Position numbers and translations under genes: made by a program | The notes under the pieces: generated by a model | The model's database searches: none | What the model was told of the DNA's origin: nothing | The model's input: only the letters and a program-made list of their open reading frames with translations | In this document: piece by piece, positions 54,952-64,000 of the stretch | How the letters are laid out: the number at the start of each line of letters is the position of its first letter | How positions within the stretch are numbered: position 1 is the stretch's first letter | DNA from: Wuchereria bancrofti | Taxonomy: Eukaryota; Nematoda; Chromadorea; Rhabditida; Onchocercidae | DNA length: 64,000 nucleotides | NCBI GenBank assembly: GCA_005281725.1 | Contig: SSBO01000012.1 | Span: 19,977,060 to 20,041,059, forward strand | Direction of reading: 5' to 3'

Positions 54952-57900
54952 TTAGTTTTTGAAAATCCCACCGAGTCCTTTTTTCATACGAGACTTTTCG
55001 GACGGCGAACTTCTGGAAATCAAAAACAATTGTTCAGGAGTCATTATTAATTTCAAATGAATTACTACAATTCCTAGTAAACTAAGCATCATAGAGAAGG
55101 GAATTAACCACTGCAGCATATGGAATTTTGAACAGCTAGCGACACTGTCTGCTCTTAAAAGTAAAACTACTAACCTTGAGTCTTGTCGTGAAACAGTCCC
55201 AGTGTTTCGACGTAATTCAACTACTTCGCCCATGAGCTGTTCCAAAGTAAGATGACGTTCTTGCAATATCCGACGATTTTCTTTCTCTTTTTCGTCAAGC
55301 TGTGATTAACTTTCAGATTACAACAAAAGGATTGACATATCTTTTTCATTTTAAAGGCACAATGAGATTTCATATTAACTCAAAAGTTTCAAGCAACCAA
55401 AGCAAGCGCTGTCTGGAAGAGTACGCTTTTTCCCAGATGGCTTGCAAGGACGCCCGATCCACCGTTGACAAACTAGTTAACAAGTATATTAAAACTTCAG
55501 ATCTGATAAAGGGACAAATCCCAGATGAACGATGCATCTACTGCACAGTCATATACCGCTAGGGAAATGTTATTAACAAAACTGGTTAGTTTTAGTGCTT
55601 AAAATTGACGTGACTGTTATGAGCTTTTTACAAAAAGTCGAAATAGTCTTTTATCATTCATGAAACTGACCTCCGATTGCCGCGCAACTAATTTTTCTTC
55701 ACGTTCCATTACTTTGTCTTCGAAAACCTGAAGAGAAATAATTCATATAGATTGAGTGTTACTATTAATTTATAGAAATACCTATAAAAGATTAACCACG
55801 AAATATTCATCGAAATAAACCTTTTTTTAAAAGCTCACTTTTTCCATATTGCGTTTACGTTCCTCGAGTTCTTTTTCCTTGATCTGTTTCTCATGTTCCA
55901 ACTGTGTAAAAGGATCTCTAAAACACGACTGACTGAATTCAAGATTGATTCATTAAGCCAGAAATAGAACGGTTAAAAAAAAAACACGAGTTACAGGCTT
56001 CAGAATGCAGCAATTCCTTACTAGTTCAAAATTACAAAAACAAAATTATGAATAAACTAATCATTGTTTGAATTATTTCATATCTACTTTTTTCGTATTA
56101 ACTCCACAAAAGTTCATCCTCCCCTCAAATAAAAAATAATAAGCTACAAGTACATGGAAAGAGTACAATACTCCATTTTAAAACGTGAAATGAAAAGTGA
56201 AATCTCGCCGCATATATTTTCTCCAGCAAACAATACTTAAAACTGCGGTGTGTTATTAGTAGTAAATGATATCAAATATTCTTTAAAAAAACTGCAACAG
56301 AATAGTCATAGATTACCTGTCTATTGCATTCTTCGGTCCTTTGTTTAACTGCCGGTAGCGAAAATTTTCATAATGCACACTACGGGTTACTGCGATCAGA
56401 TCTATCAAATTCATCCTGAATTTTTTGACTTTTATTATTAGCAGAGCAATAAAAAAAAGTCAGTATGAATCGTTGGTCCCCGAAATTTCTCAGCTTTACT
56501 AGTACCTTATAACAGTGTCACGTAAGGCGATAAAGTCGTTGTGTTGCAAATTCTCAACCTCAACCGTGCCCCAGCTATAGTCCCTCACGCGATATCGACG
56601 TCCATTGTTTTCACGAACCTAAATTATTTGATATTCAAAACTCTTCCATGCAAGAAAAAAAGAAAAAAATTCGCAGAAATATCTTTATGACATATCATAA
56701 GAACTACCTGATTACTGCCAACAATAGCAAATGGAAACCGTTCGCGAAGAGGTCCAAACTGTCTTTTCTCATCCTCATCTTCGGTATCCGGAAATTTGTA
56801 CAGTTTGATACCATTTTCTTCAATCTCTTTGGTTATCTACAAAAAAAAAAAAAAAAAAACTGTCAATTATTTAGAAAAAAAAACTAAGCAATTATAATCA
56901 AATAAGAAACCAGTGCAGGCGATTATATCATTTTAATCCAAGAAAAAGTTGTTTCTACCCTTGAATAAGCATTACAATTACGAATCAAATAAAGACCGCA
57001 TATCTGCTAACTAATAATTACAATTAATTTTACGATCCAGCTTATAAACGAATAAATGATATGTTATTCCCTTCCAAATTTTAAAATCTCTTAATCGTCT
57101 TTGAATTCATAGATATTGTTTACTTTCTTGCAAAACCTAAAATTTGACGCACCGCTGTATACTATTTATTTTTCATCACAGCAAGTACAAAGATTATATC
57201 AAACTGTTAGATAGCCTTATTCATCACTGCAACATATCTCATATAATTGAATGAAATGAGAGAAAGAACGAAAATTAAACTTCAATTTTTTAAACATAAT
57301 AGTTTTAATATTTTTTTAACAAATTACTTGATTTTTGAAATATGATAGCTCGTTCACTGTCAACGTATCAGCTTTCGCAATAACTGGAATCACATTGACA
57401 CGATCATGGAGCTTCTTCATCATTTCAATGTCAAGTTGTTTTAATCTGAAATTCTAACTAATTGCTTGTTCAACATCAACTGACTCTTTATTCACTAATT
57501 TTCAGTATCACAACATTGGACAAACAATACTGACATCATAAACATAATTCCACATTCACTGTCAGATAATTTAATCAAACTTGACTAGCTCCAAATTTTA
57601 CAAATTAAAATTTTTACCCATGTCCAGTGGGGCTGATGAAGTAAAGGCAAAGATGCACACGCTTATCGGGAATTATTGCTGCACGTTCAATTTTAGTTTC
57701 TTCCGAAAAATAATCCAAATATTTTTTCTCGATGTAATTTACAATCGGTTCCCAACTGCAAGCTCTATTATATTTTTAAAATGGAAAGTCTGAAATCCTC
57801 AAAAATCGTTAGTATTCCGATTGAAAACAATGAAGTTATGAGAATAATATTAATTACGAACACAGTATGAAATTTAAACTATTAAGAGAAAGTAATTACT

Positions 57901-58912
57901 GACCATTTGCTATTATCTACCGCATCACCAAAACCTGGACAATCAACCAATGTAAGGTTCAAAGTTACACCGTTCTCCACTAAACGTACGATTTTCTCTT
58001 CAATTTGTACTGTTCGCGAAATGCGCCGTTTTTCCGTATCTGGGTCGTTAATTTCCGTGCAAAACAATGAATTGATAAATGTGGATTTACCAAGACCGGA
58101 ACAACCTGCCACACAAAATAATACTTTTACAAATCTTTTTTAGAACAAGAACAGCAATTACTGCAGATCCTTGATATTGCATATTGATAGCGAGATGTAG
58201 TGATCCTGGATGTGATAAATAATGAACAAGGAATTCGGTTAGAAGTCAAAGCTGTAGTAAAACTGATAGATGAAAATAATGAGTAATATAGTATATTATA
58301 TATATATAAGTCGCATGCGACCCATGTAAACATAACTAGCAAAATTATCGATGCATGTCACTATTATTCAAGCGAAAGTTACATATATAGGAAAATTAAA
58401 AGAGAATATAGTGCGCAAAATCTTTATAAATTTAGAAATACAAATTTTGGCAACTCGCTGTTGAAACGAGATAACGTGATCATATACGGCATGCAACATA
58501 CATTTGGAAAAACTCCACAGTGAAACAGGCTCGATTTCATGTCATATTACGTACAGTAGGAAACAATCTAATAGAAAATTATTTATTTTCTATTAGCTTG
58601 CAGACTTTTCAAATGTAAATAAGGGAGAGTGAATTTAACAAGTTATTACTAATGATTAATCTTGATTAGTCTCTCGAAAATATTTTCAGCTTTCCTTTTT
58701 ATAACCAATATAACTCTGATGTAGTGAATAAAAATGAACGTACCAACAACCATTAGCGTGAACTCAAAACCATTTTTGATAGCACGTCGAAATACTTGGT
58801 TAGGAAAATTAGCAAAACCAACATAACTATGAGCATCTTTCAGTTTCGAACCATTCAATGATTTTTCCGACAAACTTGAACCATTTATGTCGGTTTGCAT
58901 CGTTACAGTCAT
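54952..58912 (-). CDS. unc-59: Septin GTPase (UNC-59 type), complete
   Basis: Septins are GTP-binding proteins that form filaments at the cleavage furrow and cell cortex. Exons (minus): 58912-58744, 58105-57904, 57755-57618, 57445-57328, 56836-56708, 56618-56506, 56415-56317, 55917-55839, 55727-55671, 55299-55175 and 55012-54952. All eleven join in phase, giving 429 residues, close to the usual 420-460. The N-terminus holds [21 protein letters not shown]1 P-loop GCSGLGKST is at 57-65, switch Thr88 is in RTVQIEE, G3 DCPGFGD at 111-117, G4 AKAD at 193-196. The septin unique element follows ([11 protein letters not shown] ... [18 protein letters not shown]). Residues about 325-405 are a charged Glu/Lys/Arg coiled coil, and the end is [20 protein letters not shown] points to UNC-59 rather than UNC-61. 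Cys58 replaces the acidic residue of the common GESGLGKS P-loop. Start: first Met of exon 1; a second Met is four residues later. Confidence 0.95.
55362..55562 (+). CDS. Small antisense ORF nested in septin intron 9, function unknown
   Basis: A 66-codon plus-strand ORF inside the septin intron between 55300 and 55670. Its base composition is clearly richer in G and C than the surrounding intron, and it uses codons such as GCC, TCC and ACC. The peptide begins MRFHINSK and ends [11 protein letters not shown]; it is mixed, non-repetitive and partly helical-looking ([12 protein letters not shown]). A TTTCAG at 55311-55316, 45 bases upstream of the ATG, could serve as a spliced-leader acceptor. 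The frame is also open upstream to 55302, but that would put the start against the septin splice site. I know no homologue. It could be a nested gene, a fragment of an inserted sequence, or chance. Confidence 0.4.
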   Translation: MRFHINSKVSSNQSKRCLEEYAFSQMACKDARSTVDKLVNKYIKTSDLIKGQIPDERCIYCTVIYR

Positions 58913-61522
58913 AAACAGAAAGCGAAAGAGTGAGAGAAAATGCTGTCTTCCTGAAATTTATCACTTTTCCAATTTATTTAATTCACCTCATGCAAGAAGC
59001 AACTAACAGTACATATTGCCACGTTACTACTCTATAGTACTTCACCATGAATCATGATTCGCTATCTATTCACTAATATATTCGCTATCAAAGAAATTGA
59101 TTTAACATTGATATGGTTTGGTAAATCTAATATAAAATTCCATTATTTTACAATACCTTAGTGCAGCCTATCCACAATGCAATATCATAATGACACACTT
59201 ATGATACATTATTATTCACAACGTAACACATACTGTTTTAACTGTTTATGCAAAATCTTAGCATCTTGTCGTAAAGTACCACTTAGTATACATTCGTGCA
59301 TTATTCTTATTAAGCAAAACTCGGCGGTGATATTTCATGCAAATCAAATATAAACATAGTTCTATCATTTTATAAATTTCTTGTATGCAAAACGTTAGCT
59401 TTAGTAGTTTCCCTAAGTTCTACTCGTAGAACATAATTATTGATCTAATTATTACAACGTTAGCCATAACATTACATGCAAATCGTAGTTACAATCATCA
59501 ACTGCCATAATTATTAAACGAATAACTGTAAACAGATTAGTCTATTTATAATGATTCGTTTGACGATTACAACTATTTTTATTCAACGACTACAACAATT
59601 TGCATAATGATTTTAACTTGTACACACGTATACGCCAATCTTACGTAACAATAAACCAGCAAACCCGAATACACATGACGGAAAATCGTACGAGTCCATA
59701 TCATTTCATCTGAAAACCCCGGGTAACCGTAAAGTATTCATTGGGCTTTGTGTCCTTTGAATGAAATATGAGCTGAATAATTTCGTTGGATTTTTTTCTC
59801 TTTTATGAAATTTCATCCCTAGTTGCCGATCGATATTGGTTAGATTATCACACTTCATGTAATGCAGCTATTATACATTTCCACTTTTTCACTCCCAGTT
59901 ATTTCATATTAAAAAACTGTTCGAATCAATTTAATTAAATGTTCTGCCTTATATTTACAACAATAAATTGATGTTGTGAATTTGTCTTCCTCATTACTTT
60001 CATTGCTTTAACTGGTTTAAAAATCACAAATAATTATTCTATGCTGTAAAATTTAACAGGAAAAAAAAGGAGAAATCTCAAAATATTTGGTAATAAGAAC
60101 AAAAAGAAAAAAAAAACGGTCATTATTCATTTATCTGAAATAATAAACATAGAAAGTGTAGCTAAACATTTTATTGGAAAATTTCAACATATCATCGATA
60201 ATTTGATACAATTCATTCATTAATTGTTGAAATAATTTATTCATTCATTGTCTCGTCCTTTTTTTCTCTTTTCTGAACAGAAAAAAAAGTGACATTATCA
60301 GGAGCATTTTCACATGTAATAATAAATACGTTTAGGATTAGGAAAAAGAAATATTGTAAATTATAGTAGCTAATATTTAACAATAAAAAAATCTATTGCC
60401 GGAGTGACTGCCGGAATGATTTAGGATAATTAATTCATTTTATATATGAAAATATATATGTACATATATCAATAACATATAAATTGGGATTTTTTTTAAA
60501 TGATATAGCTTAATTGATCAGTTGTAATCTGAAAATAAAATCTTAATCCGAATCCCATATAAAAAAAATGCCGCCAGAATATTCAATTATTTGTTCTTTG
60601 ATTATAAAATGTCGACATCATCATGCAATTGTTCTTCCTATTTCATTTCTAATCATTTTTTACATAATGATAATTGAAACTAAAAATTGGAAATGAAAAT
60701 TTCTGTAACTTTTAAAAGAAAAAAACTGCATGTCTTCCAATATTTAAGAAAAAAAAAAGTTAGAACAGACGGGAAGGAGGAAAAAGGAAACACAATAATT
60801 CATTGGAATATGTACAAAATACAAACAACAATGTAGTAAGTAAATCAATACTAATGATAATAATTTGAAACATAAATGAGTAGAATATTCCCATTCATTT
60901 ACAAAATAAATTTCTAAAAAGAAAATGATAATATATATAGATCGCATAGTGAATATTAAATTATTATAAAAATTTTTTGTCGTCTTTTTTCTTTTTTATT
61001 AAAAAATACATTCATTATTTATGCTTTCAAAGAATGAAGAAAAAAAACGACTTCTATAAATTGAAATCTTTTTTTAATTTTTATATTTATTTATGATATG
61101 TTTATTGATGCTTTAATTAACTTTTATTAACAGCAATAAATTACTGCCTGATAGTTTGGTGAAATTCGTCGTTTCTTAAATGAATTTAAGCAAGCAATTA
61201 TCATTTCTTTTTCTGATCATCGGAATTTAAAAGTATCATGATTTTATTCAAATCAGAATCCTTAATTTGTCATCATTAAATAATAACATATATAAATCGC
61301 ATAAACAAGTTAAATTTAACGACTAAACACTGTCATCAATTATCGTAATAAAGCTGATTAAAAAAAGTTATTTATATCAATAAACATATCATAAATAAAT
61401 TATCAGAAAAAGCTAGAACATATTGTAGAAGACAAAAAACGATCAGTTCAATAGATTAATAACAATTTTAACAAAATGGAATTATTAATTGCTAAATAAA
61501 CATATTATCTCTTTTCTAGATT
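58913..61522. other. Intergenic stretch between the septin start and the RGS 3' end
   Basis: About 2.6 kb holding the septin upstream region and the RGS downstream region. The first 0.9 kb is less extreme in AT than the gene-poor parts of the window, and a GC-richer patch lies at 59640-59770. The remainder is AT-rich with short ORFs that I take as chance. Confidence 0.6.
59640..59770. promoter_or_regulatory. GC-richer patch upstream of the septin gene
   Basis: About 130 bp containing AACCCCGGGTAACCG-like sequence (near 59715-59731), 0.7-0.9 kb upstream of the septin start codon. No frame in it is open over a useful length. A promoter or enhancer element for the septin is possible; this rests on composition and position only. 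Confidence 0.25.
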
Positions 61523-63651
61523 TTAAGAGTTTTTCGAATTTCCTGCAGTATAGGCAGAATTGGTCGTTTTCGAGGTTTCTGGTAACCTAAATAATAGTCA
61601 CAATTGAAACAACATAAATTAAAGGTAATATTTCACTAGCAATGTATAGATACTAAAAATCTTATATCTTCTGTTACCTTTTTAATAAGAAAGTTAGAAT
61701 TTGAAATCATTTACAAAAGAAATTTATTAATATTTTACTAAAAAAAAAAGAAATCCTCACATGAGGAGCATAAATTGAACCAGTCTACCTTGATTGACGT
61801 TCATGTTCATTCTCTTTCTGCAACGTTTTATTGGTATTTGAAGTACTTGAATCATTTGTTAATAGATCCAGGAATAATTTTGATTTTAAAAATCGCCTAT
61901 AACTATCTTTTGCCATTAACTGCTCAATTCTGGTTTGCGCTAACGAAAACATATTTGGTTTAGCGCCATTTTCCAGAGCTGCTTTTGTTGCTGCACGTGT
62001 ATCACTGTCTAAATTAACCTAAAAACAAATTTTCTTACCATATAAGCATAAGTGCAATGAGGTGTCAAATTAAAAAGAAAAAAAGATGAACCAATTTTAG
62101 GTGATACAAATAATTTGACTTATTAAAAATTTTAATCAATCAAATTTAGAAATGATATTCATTTTTGCTAAGCTTCTTAACCATATTCCATTTCATGGAC
62201 TATAAAAATGTAATTTCATTTAAGATTTTATTATATTTATTTGTGATACTGCTAAACAAATGATAATGCAAACCTCTTTTGGTGATTGCTCAGCAATATA
62301 TTTATTGTATATAGAATGCGCTTTTTGAATTGTTGACTTCTTTCCTTCTTTCATCTTTCGAAATTCTTCACATTCAATCCAAAAATCAACATTTTCATCG
62401 CTGAATTCTCCTTTTAAAAATGTCCGAAACAACAGACAACCATCTTAAAATGATCCAATTTATGTCTATATAAATATATAATTCATTCGAGAACATTTTG
62501 TTCCAAATATCACCAATTTATTCATAACTCATTGCTAATGAATTTAATTTGAATTATTCCCGCAAGACAAATTTAGTTCAAAAAAAAAAAATGCAAAAAA
62601 ATATATGATGTCTCAATTTAAAAACTAAAATCAACATACATTTGTGATTCAGTAAACGTTCGAATGATTCCTGCCATTGTATGATTTCTTCCTTGGATGG
62701 ATACAATGTTGATGTACTACATGAGTCCATTTTACTCTTAATGAAATCCAACGTTTTCGCAAATCTACTACTGCAATCATCCTCGTTAAAAATTTTAAAT
62801 ATAAAAAGTATAAAAAGAATGCATTTACATTCTTTTTCATTCTTCATAATCTACCAATGAAATTTCTTTAATTTTAATTTTAGTATATAAGATTGAAAGT
62901 GGCAAAAGGATTACAAACTTCTATGTGAATAATCAAAGTTGAACTATTGTCGTAAGACAAAAAAAATCAACAATAAATAACTTACAATCTTCTCTTCGGT
63001 TCGATATCATGCACCTGTAATCGTTGATTTACTTTATCTAAACATCCTTTGGGACTAAAGGTGAATGATGCTGTTCGTCTTACAGAATTTATAGAATCCT
63101 ATAATAGAACATGTATAATTAAAAAAGGAAAAATATTAATTAGTGAAACAAATATTATGTGTTAATGGAATAAATTGATTTAAGCATAGGAGAGGGTTTT
63201 TAACCGTGTATTCTAATTTATCAAAATTTTATGATTTCAGATAAAAGCTTAATATTTATTTACGACATCTGATGCCATCTGACACTTTTTTTGAAACATT
63301 ACTAATGAATAGCGGTATTTGGTCGATATAAGGTGAAAGAATGAATACCAAAATAATCACTCATTCATATCAGTTAATTCTAAAAAATTTGTAGTAGGTT
63401 AAAATCAAATATTTAGATTGGATGCTGAAATTGTATCAGGGGAAGTGTATTAATGATAATAAAATTTTACTGAAATTATAGATGTAATAAATTTGAGAAT
63501 TTCTAACAATAAGACAACATATGAAGAAAAGTATAATCTATAACCTCAGAAGTTTTTTCTATCTCATTTGCGCATAGATATTGGACATTTGTAGAAGGGT
63601 TAGTAGATTGCTTCAAATCTGCGACACTGGATCCATCTGATGTTAAATCAC
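61523..63651 (-). CDS. RGS-domain protein (R4-like), 3' part; 5' end outside the window
   Basis: RGS proteins speed GTP hydrolysis by G-alpha subunits and so end G-protein signals at the membrane. Exons (minus): 63651-63545, 63098-62986, 62770-62640, 62443-62274, 62018-61789 and 61586-61523. All phases agree, giving about 270 residues to the stop. The first listed exon starts mid-codon, so the gene continues upstream. A Ser-rich N-terminal part (residues about 1-110 of this piece) precedes the RGS domain, which runs from SFERLLNHKYG through FRTFLKGEFSDENVDFWIECEEF and AEQSPKEVNLDSDTR to KDSYRRFLKSKLFLDLL. The catalytic-type Asn residues (in SDEN and EVNLDS) and the SYRRFLKS motif are present, most like the RGS4 class. 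A hydrophilic Ser/Thr/Asn-rich tail ends the protein. C. elegans has several R4-like rgs genes and I cannot say which is the orthologue. Confidence 0.93.
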
Positions 63652-64000
63652 CTATGATGAAATTCGAAATTAACTTCAAGAGTTATTTAAGATTATTAAA
63701 CTAATTATATGTATAAAGAAGTACACAGATCTTCTACAGAAATAATATTAATAAACAAACTCTTCTGTACAATCTATTATGAAGTTAAAACCGTTTAGCA
63801 ACAAAATTAAATCAAAATATTAAAATATTTATTAGTCTGCTTGAAAAGCTAGCTCTTCAATGAAAAGTTTATTATCTTTGCAATACAACGACATCAAATA
63901 ATTGTAGTCATTCCAATATTATAGTCAACTCAATGTTATTGAAATTAAAACAAAAAACAAAAAAAAATCTAATTTAAAACTTTGCAAAACAAACTTGTAG
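63652..64000 (-). other. Upstream intron of the RGS gene
   Basis: Follows the TCATAG acceptor of the 63651 exon. AT-rich, with no further exon that I can support before the window edge. Confidence 0.55.

Noticed and set aside
57907..58143. Plus-strand 78-codon ORF
   Set aside because: Antisense shadow of the septin exon that carries the P-loop.

Overview
The window looks like nuclear DNA of a nematode, most likely a spirurid or filarial-type worm. It is very AT-rich, with small exons (about 13-265 bp) separated by much larger introns, nematode-like splice acceptors (T-rich then CAG/TAG), many microsatellites, and proteins that read as nematode orthologues. I cannot name the species from the sequence. 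I see no bacterial operon, rRNA, tRNA, CRISPR array or intact transposon.

Layout. 1-1315 (minus): the 5' end of an unc-45-type myosin chaperone gene, leaving the window on the left. 1316-6082: gene-poor DNA. 6083-15177 (minus): a five-exon syndecan gene (sdn-1 type) with signal-like exon, three SG attachment sites, transmembrane helix and C-terminal EFYA. 15178-31181: about 16 kb with no confident gene but two islands of higher GC. 31209-34716 (plus): a six-exon gene for a single-pass membrane protein I do not recognise. 34717-54951: about 20 kb of gene-poor DNA with a sequencing gap, a very long (TAC)n array and several microsatellites. 54952-58912 (minus): a complete 11-exon septin gene (unc-59 type), with a small antisense ORF inside its intron 9. 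58913-61522: intergenic, holding a GC-richer patch upstream of the septin. 61523-63651 (minus): the 3' part of an R4-like RGS protein gene, which continues off the right edge.

The genes do not form a pathway. UNC-45 (myosin folding), syndecan (cell-surface heparan sulfate), septin (cytokinesis and cytoskeleton) and RGS (G-protein signal termination) are separate housekeeping or developmental functions, and each appears to have its own transcription unit.

Assembly quality matters here. Three single-N positions (12025, 17579, 28404) are each flanked by exact direct duplications of 1,688, 1,686 and 156 bp. This is what unmerged contig-end overlaps look like. The first duplicates two syndecan exons, and the duplicated pair happens to stay in frame, so automatic annotation could report a false 106-residue internal repeat. 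A 560-base N run is followed directly by a 558-base perfect (TAC)186 array, whose length is also suspect.

I did not find a clearly new biological system. The best leads are the unidentified membrane protein, the nested antisense ORF in the septin intron, a GC-AG intron in unc-45, and clusters of TTTCACGT and TGACGTCA elements.
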